Both the position numbers and the translations under genes were made by a program. From contig JAFZMO010000030.1 in assembly GCA_017551165.1 (NCBI GenBank), forward strand, positions 1 through 48,555: 48,555 nt of DNA. The letters run 5' to 3'. Each line of letters opens with the position of its first letter. The first letter of the stretch is position 1. This document shows, piece after piece, positions 36,449 through 45,454 of this stretch. Below the pieces are notes generated by a model. That model ran no database searches, was not told the DNA's origin, and saw only the letters and a list, made by a program, of their open reading frames with translations. This DNA is from Lachnospiraceae bacterium (GTDB lineage: Bacteria; Bacillota; Clostridia; Lachnospirales; Lachnospiraceae).

Positions 36449-37309
36449 CTATATGTACAACGAATTCTCTTCCTTCACCTCACGCGTCTCCCGCATCATG
36501 TGGAGCGCCGCCGGGATGAACGCGATCACCACGAGCTCCGACACCGGCAGGATCAGACTGATGTCAAACGACAGCAGCCGGTTGATGCACAGCAGCTGTC
36601 CCACGTTGAACGCCGCAACGCCGAGCAGATACAGGACGATCGCGACGATGCAGAACACCGTGAACTTGCGCACTCTCTTCTCGTTCGCCTCGGTTGCACC
36701 ATCGATCCGGTAGCGACGAACGATGAGTCCTGTGAGAAGCAGCGTGACCGCCAGTCCGAGCTGCGTGATCGCGGAAAATGTTCCCTTCCATACAGCGAAC
36801 GCCCGGTCCGCCGTGTCCGTCTTCGGCATCTTCTTCACGGTGTCCGCAAACTCGATCACGTCGAAGACGGCAAACACCAGGATCGCAACAAACGCGAGCA
36901 CGCACAGGCGAACGATCTGGCGGAACGTCTCCTCCCTCGAGCCTTTAAGCAGCTTGATGCAGAACCGAAGAACAAGGTAGCACATCAAAAGCGAGTAAAA
37001 CGACGCTCCGATGGTTGCGATCCTCATATCCGCGTCCACCAGCGGCTTCGTGTACATGTCCCAGTCTCCGATCAACAGCGGGTTGACGGACAGATAGAGC
37101 GCTGCCGCCTCCGCGATCGCGATCGGGATCAGACAGAAATCAATCTTTTTCGCCTTCTTGCGGGCGATCAGTGCAATGAGCACAGCGACCGGGATCAGGC
37201 ACAGGATCACGTATATCCCCCACGCACATACATTGCCTGATGTTCCGGACAGCGACATGTTTCGCAGCAGTTCCCCCACTTGGCGAAACGGAAATCCCAA
37301 TACTTTCAT
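36449..37309 (-). CDS. Multi-pass membrane protein paired with the XRE regulator
   Basis: 286 aa with about seven hydrophobic segments and a basic loop KKAKK after the first. The start at 37309 follows GGAGG; a longer frame lacks a site. It ends nine bases before the XRE gene. I cannot assign it firmly; its position fits the membrane partner of a YozG-type regulator, although it is longer than most DUF2975 proteins. Confidence 0.75.
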   Translation of the reverse strand: MKVLGFPFRQVGELLRNMSLSGTSGNVCAWGIYVILCLIPVAVLIALIARKKAKKIDFCLIPIAIAEAAALYLSVNPLLIGDWDMYTKPLVDADMRIATIGASFYSLLMCYLVLRFCIKLLKGSREETFRQIVRLCVLAFVAILVFAVFDVIEFADTVKKMPKTDTADRAFAVWKGTFSAITQLGLAVTLLLTGLIVRRYRIDGATEANEKRVRKFTVFCIVAIVLYLLGVAAFNVGQLLCINRLLSFDISLILPVSELVVIAFIPAALHMMRETREVKEENSLYI

Positions 37310-37339
37310 AGGCACCTCCATAGTGCAAATTATTGTTTT

Positions 37340-37376
37340 ACGATAATAACTTACCATTCGAATTATCGTTTGTCAA
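37340..37376 (-). promoter_or_regulatory. Promoter and operator of the membrane protein-XRE-lipoprotein operon
   Basis: On the minus strand a perfect -35 TTGACA (37376-37371), a 17-bp spacer ending in TGG, and TAAGTT as -10 (37353-37348). The 8-base arms ATTATCGT and ACGATAAT (37362-37369 and 37340-37347) straddle the -10 box. A protein on this dyad would block the promoter, which fits autorepression by the XRE regulator. Confidence 0.65.
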
Positions 37377-37394
37377 TAATTTCTTTTCATTTTT

Positions 37395-37431
37395 TGAAAA
37401 ATAATGAGGCCGCCGCTGCCGGTGACCTCAT
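37395..37431 (-). terminator. Terminator of the queH operon
   Basis: On the minus strand ATGAGG and CCTCAT close a GC-rich stem-loop (37431-37404) that is followed by TATTTTTC, about 35 bases after the queH stop. Confidence 0.6.
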
Positions 37432-37465
37432 CTGCTTTTCGTGTTTGATTTTTCTGTAACTGCCG

Positions 37466-38167
37466 TCAACCGCCCGTACGCTGCTCATTTCTCTCCCGCG
37501 CGATCGCGTCGCGCTTGGAGTACACACAGCCGCAGTAGTTCTGGCGGTACAGTCCGTACACCTCCGAGAGACGCACCGATTCCAGATAGCCGCCCTTCTT
37601 CTTGAAGTCAGTGGCCAGGTATCTCGGAAGGCTGCTGTCTTCGGTTTTCTCTTCGCTGTCAACAGCAGTCAACATTCCGACAAGCTCCGCCGCTGCCTCC
37701 TCGCCGATGCGGTTAAGAAGCTCTGCGTCCTTCTGCGGACTGATCGTGAGCGTCGTCGCAAAATACTCCGCTCCCATCTCCGCCGCTGCCTTCGCCGCGT
37801 GCGACAGGCGAAGCCTAAAACACGCCTCGCAACGCTTTCCGCGCTCCGGCTCCTGCTCCAGCCCCTTCGCGATCTCGTAGAACTCCTCCGGTTTATACTC
37901 CGGCACCACGACGGTCACGGGGTGCTTCACCGGCAGCTCGCGCACAAGCCTCCTGAGCTCTTCCGCGCGCTTGTCAAACTCCGCTGCCTCAGTGATATTC
38001 GGGTTATAGTAGAACACCGTCACATGAAAATGCTCCGCCAAAACCGTCAGACAGTAGCTGCTGCACGGCGCACAACAGGCGTGTAAAAGCAACGAAGGGA
38101 CATGCCCGTCCGCGTCGATCCGGGCGAGCATGTCCTCCAATTCCTTTTGATAGTTCCTTCGGTTCAT
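37466..38167 (-). CDS. queH: Epoxyqueuosine reductase QueH
   Basis: 233 aa. Cysteines 31, 32 and 35 in LLHACCAPCSSYCL and the CEAC motif in GKRCEACFRLRLSHAA fit the metal sites of QueH (former DUF208). FATTLTISPQK and YGLYRQNYCGCVYS complete the signature. It carries out the last step of queuosine synthesis in tRNA. Its ATG overlaps the hisC stop as ATGA. No other queuosine genes are present here. Confidence 0.93.
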   Translation of the reverse strand: MNRRNYQKELEDMLARIDADGHVPSLLLHACCAPCSSYCLTVLAEHFHVTVFYYNPNITEAAEFDKRAEELRRLVRELPVKHPVTVVVPEYKPEEFYEIAKGLEQEPERGKRCEACFRLRLSHAAKAAAEMGAEYFATTLTISPQKDAELLNRIGEEAAAELVGMLTAVDSEEKTEDSSLPRYLATDFKKKGGYLESVRLSEVYGLYRQNYCGCVYSKRDAIARERNEQRTGG

Positions 38168-39216
38168 CGTATGATTTCCTTAAGCGCCGCGATCAGCGCG
38201 TCCATCTCCTCATCGGTTCCCACCGTGATGCGAAGCCAGTTGTCGATGCGCGGTTTCTTCCAGTGGCGCACGAAGATATCTCTCTTCTTCAGCTCCTCGA
38301 AGATCACATCGGCCGGCACCGTCCCGTGCGACGCAAAATAAAAGTTCGTCGACGACGGGAGCACCGTAAAGCCGAGTTCCTGCAGCTTCGGAAGGAACTT
38401 TTCGCGCGTTGCGACTACCTTCGCGACCGTCTTCTTCCAGTACTCGGTATCACGCATGGAAGCGGCGCCCGCGCGGATCGTCACATGGTCCATCGTGTAC
38501 GAGTTATATGCGAATTTGATGTCCGAGAGCGCCTTGATCATCTCTTTGCTTCCGATGGCAAAGCCGATGCGGCTTCCCGCCATGCTGCGCGACTTCGAAT
38601 ATGTCTGCACGACGAGGAGGTTGTCATACTCCGCAAGGAGCGGAAGGCAGCTCTCGCCGCCGAAGTCGACATACGCCTCGTCGACGATCACGGTCACGTC
38701 GCGGTTCGCATCCAGAATACGGCGAATGTCTTTCTGCGACATTGCAATTGAAGTCGGCGCGTTCGGATTAGCGATAACGATACCGCCATTTTCCACCATG
38801 TAATCCTCAGGACGGATCCGGAAATTCTCGTCGAGCGGGATCATGCGGTACGGGATCCGGTACAGCTCAGCCCATACGTCGTAAAATGAGTACGTCACGT
38901 CGGGGAACAGGATCGGCTTGTCTCCGTTGAAAAATGTGAGGAACGACATTCCGAGAACGTCGTCCGAGCCGACGCCGACGAACACCTGGTCCTTGTCCAC
39001 GCCGTACACATCGGCGATCGCGGTCACAAGCTCCGTCGCCGAAGGGTCGGGATATTTGCGAGACATATCGCTGTTAAATTCCCTCACGGCCGCTGCCGCT
39101 GCCGGCGACGGCGGATAGGGATTTTCGTTTGTATTTAATTTGATCACGGGACGCTGCGGTTGCTCCCCCGGAACATAGGGGGCTACGCGGCGCACGTTAT
39201 CCTGCCATGTTGCCAT
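38164..39216 (-). CDS. hisC: Histidinol-phosphate aminotransferase
   Basis: 350 aa fold-type I PLP enzyme. The start KLNTNENPYPPSPAA is the HisC signature; VDEAYVDFGGES holds the PLP-contacting Asp, and the Schiff-base lysine is in QTYSKSRSMAGSRIG. It converts imidazole-acetol phosphate to histidinol phosphate, or may act on aromatic substrates; no other his gene is near. AAAGGAAG precedes the ATG. Confidence 0.9.
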   Translation of the reverse strand: MATWQDNVRRVAPYVPGEQPQRPVIKLNTNENPYPPSPAAAAAVREFNSDMSRKYPDPSATELVTAIADVYGVDKDQVFVGVGSDDVLGMSFLTFFNGDKPILFPDVTYSFYDVWAELYRIPYRMIPLDENFRIRPEDYMVENGGIVIANPNAPTSIAMSQKDIRRILDANRDVTVIVDEAYVDFGGESCLPLLAEYDNLLVVQTYSKSRSMAGSRIGFAIGSKEMIKALSDIKFAYNSYTMDHVTIRAGAASMRDTEYWKKTVAKVVATREKFLPKLQELGFTVLPSSTNFYFASHGTVPADVIFEELKKRDIFVRHWKKPRIDNWLRITVGTDEEMDALIAALKEIIR

Positions 39217-39235
39217 AATTCTTCCTTTCGTTGCC

Positions 39236-40426
39236 TTACTTCAGGCCGTACTCCTCCGCGAGCGCCTTGAAGCCCGGGAGCGAGCGCTCGATCATGTCGT
39301 ACGATACGCAGTATGCAAGTCTCACATAGCCCGGACCGCCGAAGCCCGTGCCTGCTACCATGAGGATGCGGTGCTTCTTCGCCGCTGCGACAAACGCCTT
39401 GTCGTCTCCGTCCGGAGCCTTCACAAACAGGTAGAACGCGCCCTGCGGCTTGATGCAGGAGAAGCCGTACTCGGTGAGCTTTCCGTAGAGAAGCTCGCGG
39501 TTTCTATTGTAGATCTCCACATCCACCTTCGCGTCCTGGCAGCGTCCTACTGCCTTCTGAATCAGCGACGGCGCGTTGACGAAACCGAGCACGCGGTTTG
39601 CCGCCGTAGCGCCCGGGATGATCTCGTCGGCGTCATCAAGCTCGTCCGGCAGCACCAGATAACCGATGCGCTCGCCGGGAAGCGAGAGCGACTTGCTGTA
39701 AGAGTAACCCACAACGGTGTTGTGGTAGTATTTCGTAAGATACGGCACGGTGACTCCGTCATACACGAGCTCACGGTACGGCTCGTCCGCGATCATGTAG
39801 ATGCTCGTCCCGTACTCCTTCTCCTTCGCGCACAGAACCTCAGCGATCTTTTTGATCATCTCCTCGGGGTACACAACGCCCGTAGGGTTGTTCGGCGTGT
39901 TGATGATGAGAGCCTTCGTCTTCGGTGTGATCACGGAAGCAAGCACTTCCGGAACCGGCATGAACGTGTCGGTATCGGTCGCGGCCGTCACGAGTACGCC
40001 GTCCACGTTGCGAACGTAGTTGCGGTACTCGCCGAAGAACGGAGCGAACGTGATGACCTCATCGCCCGGGTTAACGAGCGTCTTCAGGATAACGTTCAAG
40101 CCGCCGGCAGCACCGACCGTCATCAGAATATTTTTCGCGGAAAATGCGGTGCCGAACTCCTTGTTGAGATGCTCGGCGATCGCGGTGCGGACATCCTCAA
40201 AGCCCGCATTGTTCATATATCCGTGCAGCACGTTCTCGTCCTCGTGGGCGATAATGTCGAGAAGCGTCTCGCGGATCTCCGCGGGCGGAACTACGCTCGG
40301 GTTGCCGAGGCTGTAGTCGTAGACGTTCTCTCGTCCGAACTCCTTCGCCATCTTCGCGCCTTCCTCAAACATCGCGCGGATGGCGGAACCGTTTCTGTTG
40401 AGATCGAGAATCATGGAATTGATCAT
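39236..40426 (-). CDS. Class I/II PLP-dependent aminotransferase
   Basis: 396 aa. The N-terminal DYSLGNPSVVPP, INTPNNPTGVVYPEE, ADEPYRELVYDG and the lysine in YSYSKSLSLPGERIGYL are typical of the aspartate-aminotransferase-like AspC/AlaT group. The amino donor is not predictable. Together with hisC 19 bases on, it suggests amino acid metabolism. The ATG at 40426 has AAGGTG upstream. Confidence 0.9.
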   Translation of the reverse strand: MINSMILDLNRNGSAIRAMFEEGAKMAKEFGRENVYDYSLGNPSVVPPAEIRETLLDIIAHEDENVLHGYMNNAGFEDVRTAIAEHLNKEFGTAFSAKNILMTVGAAGGLNVILKTLVNPGDEVITFAPFFGEYRNYVRNVDGVLVTAATDTDTFMPVPEVLASVITPKTKALIINTPNNPTGVVYPEEMIKKIAEVLCAKEKEYGTSIYMIADEPYRELVYDGVTVPYLTKYYHNTVVGYSYSKSLSLPGERIGYLVLPDELDDADEIIPGATAANRVLGFVNAPSLIQKAVGRCQDAKVDVEIYNRNRELLYGKLTEYGFSCIKPQGAFYLFVKAPDGDDKAFVAAAKKHRILMVAGTGFGGPGYVRLAYCVSYDMIERSLPGFKALAEEYGLK

Positions 40427-40479
40427 TGTGTTTCACCTTACCCTTTCATTTTCGTCGCGGTCCTCCCGCGATACGTGTT

Positions 40480-40508
40480 ATTTTACCACGCTGCCCCGTG
40501 GAAGTAAA
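40480..40508 (-). promoter_or_regulatory. Promoter of the aminotransferase-hisC-queH operon
   Basis: On the minus strand TTTACT (40508-40503), a 17-bp spacer ending in TGG, and TAAAAT (40485-40480). The spacer contains CCACG-N6-CGTGG, a possible operator. Confidence 0.55.
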
Positions 40509-40522
40509 TAGACGAAATCCGT

Positions 40523-40551
40523 TTGTCTTTCCCCTGTATATATGATATAAT
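40523..40551 (+). promoter_or_regulatory. Promoter of the AAA+/YbjN operon
   Basis: TTGTCT (40523-40528), a 17-bp spacer ending in TGA, and TATAAT (40546-40551). It lies back to back with the aminotransferase promoter, 14 bp apart. Confidence 0.7.
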
Positions 40552-40584
40552 GGGACGAAATGTTTTCGCGGAGGTGCGGTCCAT

Positions 40585-42654
40585 ATGCTTGACGGCAAGA
40601 TTGAATTTGACCAGAACTGGATTTTGAACCAGAGAGACGCGGAGAAACTGCCCGTAGATACGATCCGGGACAAGCTTCTCGCGCTGTTCGGCGACAGCCT
40701 TACGGTGGAGCAGGAAGACTACGCTCTCCTCACATTTTCCCTCGACTCGGGCGCGGTGGAACAGACCGCTTCACAGATCAACTCGATGCTGCAGCAGGAG
40801 TTCTCGCTCGAGGAAGGCCGCCAGTTCCACGAGTCCGCGAACTCGGTTTACTACGTCTATCCCGAGGTGATGCTCGCAATGACCGCCGCTGCCGGTGAAT
40901 GCGACGGCTCACCTCTCACCTATTTCGACAACCTGATCGGCTGGGACGAGTTCAAGAAGCTCTGCTGCGAGATCTCGCGCGTTGCACCGCAGATCCGCTC
41001 GCACAACACGCAGGTCAGTTTCCAGCATCAGAACTATCTCTTCTCCGTCAACGAGGGTGCCGGCCTGACGACGATGCTCAACACGTTCGTCGACTTCATC
41101 ACGGCTCTTGAGCTGTTCCCGTTCTGCAAGGAATCGCCGGTCGAGGAGATCAAGCTCGGCGTGCGCACCGAGGACGGCTTCACCTCCCCTTACGACGCCA
41201 TCACTTCCCTTGGGAAGATCGAATCCCGCAACCGTCTGGTATGCTTTGACATCCGCGCTTTCACCGAGCGCACGCGCATCGGCGATCTGAAGGCATTCCT
41301 TCGCCAGCTGCTGCCTCTTGAGAGCGATTACATCTTTGCGTTCCGCGTCTCCTACATCGAGCCGAACGCCTTAAAGTCGATCGCCGACGCGATCAGTGAC
41401 ATTCTCTTTCTCCGCACGATCACCGTTCCGCCGTACACGAACGAACAGCTCAAGCAGGGCGCGATCCTCGCGCTTCGCGACTACTCGTTCACCGTCGCGG
41501 ACGACGCCTGGGACGTATTCTTCTCCCGCGTTGCCGAGGAGAAAAGCGACGGCCGCTTCTACGGAATGCAGTCCGTGCGCAAGATCGTTTGTGAGATGCT
41601 GTGGCTGAAACACCTTGCCGACGCCGCTGCCGAGGCCGCTGCGCCGCAGACAACTGAGGCTGCTGTCGAGGCTTCTGCTGAGACCACTGAGGCTGCCGCT
41701 GCCGAGACTCCTGCGGAGTCCGAAGGAACCGCGAAAAAAACTTCCGCAGCAGAGCCGAAAATCATCACGAAGGCCGACATTCTGTCTCTGTCCGCGACCT
41801 ACGAGGAAACCAAGCGCTCCGGTTTCGACGAGCTCGCCGAACTGATCGGTATGGAGGCCATCACCGAGCGCATCCGCGAGATCGTCTCGCAGGTAAAATA
41901 CTCCCTCAAGGACAGCTCGCTCGACCGTCCGACGCTGCACATGCGCTTCACAGGCCCTCCCGGAACCGGCAAGACGACCGTGGCCCGCATCCTCGGACGC
42001 ATTTTTGCGGAAAATGGTATCCTCCGCAACGGTTATTTCTTCGAGTACATGTCTCGCGACCTGTGCGGCGAGTACGTCGGCCAGACGGCCCCGAAGACCG
42101 CGTCCATCTGCCGCGACGCCTACGGCTCGGTTCTCTTCATCGATGAGGCGTACGCCCTCTACAGCGGTGAGAGCAACTCTGACTACGGCAAGGAAGCGCT
42201 TGCGACACTGATCTCCGAGATGGAGAATCACCGCGACGATATGGTCGTGATCATGGCAGGCTATAAGGACGACATGGACAAGCTGATGGAGGGCAACGCA
42301 GGACTTCGCTCCCGCATGCCGTTCCAGATTGATTTTCCGAGCTATTCGAAGCAACAGCTGACGGACATCTTCATGCTGATGGTGAAGAAGCACTTTAAGT
42401 ATGAAAACGACCTGGAGCAGACGGTCTCGAACTTCTTCCAGTCGCTTGACCAGGACTACATGGATTCACAGGATTTTGCAAATGCGCGTTTTGTGCGCAA
42501 CCTCTATGAGCGCACGTGGTCCAAGGCTGCTGTCCGCTCACAGATCGCGGGACTGGAGACGGTCCGCATCTCGTCCGAGGACTTCCGCCAGGCCGCTTCC
42601 GAGCGCGAATTCTCCGAGCGCCTGATGACCAAACACACGCTCGGCTTTATCTGA
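40585..42654 (+). CDS. AAA+ ATPase of the CbbX/EccA/SpoVK type with a degenerate first AAA domain
   Basis: 689 aa. The C-terminal AAA+ domain is complete: Walker A GPPGTGKTTVARILG at about 457, pore-loop region SRDLCGEYVGQTAPKT, Walker B LFIDEAYAL at about 517, arginine finger in GLRSRMPFQIDFP. The N-terminal half looks like a decayed AAA domain: GAGLTT at 158-163 stands where the P-loop would be but has no lysine, and VPPYTNEQLKQ resembles the lid entrance. An Ala/Glu/Thr-rich linker (about 350-400) joins them. CbbX-type ATPases remodel protein complexes; the substrate here is unknown. GGAGG precedes the ATG. The YbjN-like gene follows by 24 bases. Confidence 0.9.
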   Translation: MLDGKIEFDQNWILNQRDAEKLPVDTIRDKLLALFGDSLTVEQEDYALLTFSLDSGAVEQTASQINSMLQQEFSLEEGRQFHESANSVYYVYPEVMLAMTAAAGECDGSPLTYFDNLIGWDEFKKLCCEISRVAPQIRSHNTQVSFQHQNYLFSVNEGAGLTTMLNTFVDFITALELFPFCKESPVEEIKLGVRTEDGFTSPYDAITSLGKIESRNRLVCFDIRAFTERTRIGDLKAFLRQLLPLESDYIFAFRVSYIEPNALKSIADAISDILFLRTITVPPYTNEQLKQGAILALRDYSFTVADDAWDVFFSRVAEEKSDGRFYGMQSVRKIVCEMLWLKHLADAAAEAAAPQTTEAAVEASAETTEAAAAETPAESEGTAKKTSAAEPKIITKADILSLSATYEETKRSGFDELAELIGMEAITERIREIVSQVKYSLKDSSLDRPTLHMRFTGPPGTGKTTVARILGRIFAENGILRNGYFFEYMSRDLCGEYVGQTAPKTASICRDAYGSVLFIDEAYALYSGESNSDYGKEALATLISEMENHRDDMVVIMAGYKDDMDKLMEGNAGLRSRMPFQIDFPSYSKQQLTDIFMLMVKKHFKYENDLEQTVSNFFQSLDQDYMDSQDFANARFVRNLYERTWSKAAVRSQIAGLETVRISSEDFRQAASEREFSERLMTKHTLGFI

Positions 42655-42678
42655 TCAATAACCACGAGGTGAACAACT

Positions 42679-43152
42679 ATGGCTACTTCCCAGGAGGAAC
42701 TGGATTCCAAACGTTTTTACAGCACGCTGAAGAAGGTGGTCTCGGGCATTGTGGAGCATTACACATGCGACGATGATGGCTACAAGATCACGTTCAGCGT
42801 GGACGGCGAACCGTTCGAGGTTCTGTTCAAATTCTCGCTTCATCCGAGCTCGCAGCTGATGACGCTCTACTCCAAGCTGGCGTTCACCGTCGACGAGGAC
42901 AAGCGCGCGGCTTACGCGACCCGCATCTGCTCGCTGAACTACGACCGCATGTACGGCGCTACGTTTGATTTTTCGCCGGACAAGGGCATCACGGTGTACC
43001 GCATTGCGGTCCCGTACAAGAAGAGCCTGATCTCTCCCGAGCTGATCGAGCAGGTCATCCGCGACACCTACGCGACCGTCATGCGCTACAACCAGTATCT
43101 GTACGATGTTGCGCGCGGCATTGAGGCGGAGCTTCCGCCGGAACAGAGCTGA
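42679..43152 (+). CDS. YbjN-domain-like small protein
   Basis: 157 aa, soluble. The alternating strands and the helical C-terminus (ISPELIEQVIRDTYATVMRY) suggest the YbjN/type III secretion chaperone-like fold; I am only moderately sure. GAGGTG precedes the ATG. Co-transcribed with the AAA+ gene, it could be an adaptor or a substrate of it. Confidence 0.7.
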   Translation: MATSQEELDSKRFYSTLKKVVSGIVEHYTCDDDGYKITFSVDGEPFEVLFKFSLHPSSQLMTLYSKLAFTVDEDKRAAYATRICSLNYDRMYGATFDFSPDKGITVYRIAVPYKKSLISPELIEQVIRDTYATVMRYNQYLYDVARGIEAELPPEQS

Positions 43153-43193
43153 TCGCGCCGCAGGCGACACCGATAGCAATCACAGACAAAAAA

Positions 43194-43235
43194 CAAGCCT
43201 CCGGTCGGTTTCGCCGATCGGAGGCTTTTGTGTTT
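43194..43235 (+). terminator. Terminator of the AAA+/YbjN operon
   Basis: AAGCCTCCGGTCGG and CCGATCGGAGGCTT form a strong stem (one bulge) followed by TTGTGTTT. It lies between two convergent genes and has an A-rich run on the other side, so it may act in both directions. Confidence 0.75.
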
Positions 43236-43254
43236 CATTTTCCGAAAAATTCTC

Positions 43255-45384
43255 TCAGGGATTCTCGCCGTCGTTTTCGCGCGTCACGCTCTCATCGCGG
43301 TCGCCTTTGACACGGTACTTTGCAAGGTATGTCTCCACGTCGACGATACCGATGTAGCGCTCCCATGGCATCTCCGCTTCGCTGTTGCGAATGCTCGGAA
43401 ACGCCGCCCGGATCATCGCGCACAGGTTCTCCGCCTTCGCGCGCAGGTATTTGCTGTCGCGGAAATAGTAATTGTTGCCCTGGTACAAGTTCTCCAGGAC
43501 GCGGGCGCGGTCCTCCTTCGCGTAGGTTCGCGAGTAGGAATCGATGAAATACGCCGTGCTCGGCTTCCGCGTGTACGTACCGCCGTAATCGATCAGGTCG
43601 TTGCCCTTCTTGTCCGTGTAGGCGTTGAAATACGGATACTTGTCCGAGTTCAGTTCCTTGTCCCAGTATCCGACGAAATCCAGCCCGTTCTCGTTGCAGT
43701 ACGCCTCGATCCGCGGCTCCATCATGTGCATCGCCTCATGCACGATCGTCTCCTTGAACTGGTCCTCGCAGTCCGTCGCGTACGCCATGAGGATCTCGTC
43801 GCCGCTCGCGCTCGTGAGTGCCGCCGCACTCGCGATCATATTCGTTCCGATGCGGTCAAACTTCTTGCAGATGAAGAACCGCAAGCACTCCTTATCGCCG
43901 TCCACCAAGATCTCCGTCCAGAAACCGTCCGGGAACTCCGCAAGCGACTCGTAAAATTCCTGCATCATCCGCATGATCGTCGCGCTTTCCGTGCACGGTA
44001 CCAGGCGGTAGCTGCTGAAGGTGGACGTCTGCAGGTCGACCTCCTCAAAGTATACCTTCACATGGAATCGCTCGTAGATCTTCTGCGCCATGTTCCGCAG
44101 CTCGATCACGTCCTCGCTCGGGGAAACGACCTTCGAGCCTTCCACGACCTGCGCCTTCTCCGCCGTCGCGTCCCACAACAACAGATCGCAGCCGCCGATT
44201 CGGTTTACGTACAAAAGCACGTATCCGCGGTCCGTCAGCTTTGTGTTTCCGAAAAATGTGTGGTCCTTGAGCTCCTTCGAGCTGAGCGTCCCGAGCAGCT
44301 GAAGCGTCTGTATGTCGTAGGCGCGGTACACCACATCGAAGTTGTCATAATCGTCATCGTCAAATGTCCATTCCGCCGTCGAGAAGCGTCCCCCGACGCA
44401 GGACTCGACATACTCCTGTTTGCCGAGCTTCGGAATGCTATAGATGTCGCCCTCCTGGTCGAAGCCGCCGAACACCCAGTCCCCGTCCTCGTCAGAGTAC
44501 TCAAGCATGTCCGCGTAGCATCCGCGCTCCAGGTGCACTCCGTCAAGCGGGACGAACTCTCCGGTGGCCGGATCCAGCGTCAGGCGGTAGTCGGTGTAGT
44601 CTCTCCGGTGCGCCGAGAAAACGAGCCGTCCGCTCTCCTCCGTGTACAGATACGAGTGGATGCGAAGTCCGTTCAGCTCATATTCGCCTGACTTCTCCCC
44701 CTCGTAGGAGTAGCGGAACAACGTTTTTTCTCTTCCGTTTTCATCATAGCTCACCGCGTAGAGCGAGTCGTCCTCCGCGACGCCGATGACGGAGCCTTCC
44801 ACGTAAAATGACCTCACCACCTGCAGGTTCACATCGTACTCGCGCACGTTGCCGTTCATCATGTCGCGGCTGACCACACGGCCGTCGCCGAGCAGGATCG
44901 GCGAATACCCTTCCGTGTCACCGAATTCCGCCGTACACACGATGTCCGGAACACCGATGTGGAACAGGATGTAGCGGCCGTACGAAAGCTCCACTCCCTC
45001 AGGGGGAGTATATTCCGTATCGATCATCGTCATGATCAGGACAAAGCCGTTGTTGGTCTGTACGGACGCGATGGAGTACCCTTGCATATACTCGTCGAGC
45101 GGGATCCTGTAGATCGTATCACGGTACATGGTGGGATACAGCTTTGCAATGTCATACTCCTCAGGCGCGCGGATCGGCGTCGGTGTCGGAGTCGGCGTAT
45201 TGGTCGGACTCGGCGTCGGCGTTGAGGTCGAAGTCGCAGCTGCTGTCAGCGTCGCGCCACCACCCGGTGTCGGACGACCGTCGCGGTACTCCGGCTGCTC
45301 CTTCCCGCAAGCGCACAAAAGGACAGCCATCAACAGTGCGATGATGACCGTCCCCAGCATGACTTGTCTAGCGTTTTTCCTCAT
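43255..45384 (-). CDS. Large lipoprotein with an HExxH metallopeptidase-like motif
   Basis: 709 aa. The signal peptide ends in a lipobox LLCAC, with lipidated Cys near residue 26. A Thr/Pro-rich wall-spanning linker follows (STSTPTPSPTNTPTPTPTP). The middle looks like a beta-propeller-like repeat region (phrases such as EGSVIGVAEDDSLYAVSYDE). Near residue 545 ETIVHEAMHMMEPRIE holds HEAMH, the zinc-binding motif of gluzincin peptidases; a glutamate further on would be the third ligand but is not assigned. It should face outward on the membrane. Target unknown. Confidence 0.8.
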   Translation of the reverse strand: MRKNARQVMLGTVIIALLMAVLLCACGKEQPEYRDGRPTPGGGATLTAAATSTSTPTPSPTNTPTPTPTPIRAPEEYDIAKLYPTMYRDTIYRIPLDEYMQGYSIASVQTNNGFVLIMTMIDTEYTPPEGVELSYGRYILFHIGVPDIVCTAEFGDTEGYSPILLGDGRVVSRDMMNGNVREYDVNLQVVRSFYVEGSVIGVAEDDSLYAVSYDENGREKTLFRYSYEGEKSGEYELNGLRIHSYLYTEESGRLVFSAHRRDYTDYRLTLDPATGEFVPLDGVHLERGCYADMLEYSDEDGDWVFGGFDQEGDIYSIPKLGKQEYVESCVGGRFSTAEWTFDDDDYDNFDVVYRAYDIQTLQLLGTLSSKELKDHTFFGNTKLTDRGYVLLYVNRIGGCDLLLWDATAEKAQVVEGSKVVSPSEDVIELRNMAQKIYERFHVKVYFEEVDLQTSTFSSYRLVPCTESATIMRMMQEFYESLAEFPDGFWTEILVDGDKECLRFFICKKFDRIGTNMIASAAALTSASGDEILMAYATDCEDQFKETIVHEAMHMMEPRIEAYCNENGLDFVGYWDKELNSDKYPYFNAYTDKKGNDLIDYGGTYTRKPSTAYFIDSYSRTYAKEDRARVLENLYQGNNYYFRDSKYLRAKAENLCAMIRAAFPSIRNSEAEMPWERYIGIVDVETYLAKYRVKGDRDESVTRENDGENP

Positions 45385-45415
45385 CCTTACGTTCCCAACA
45401 CTTCCGTATTTTGCA

Positions 45416-45441
45416 ACGGCGCGCCCTGATCGGCGCGCCGT
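45416..45441 (-). terminator. Hairpin after the MORN gene
   Basis: Perfect 10-base arms ACGGCGCGCC and GGCGCGCCGT enclose a 6-base loop 13 bases past the MORN gene stop. The run after it (TGCAAAATA) is poor in T, so termination may be partial. Confidence 0.5.
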
Positions 45442-45454
45442 ATCTTTGGTAATC

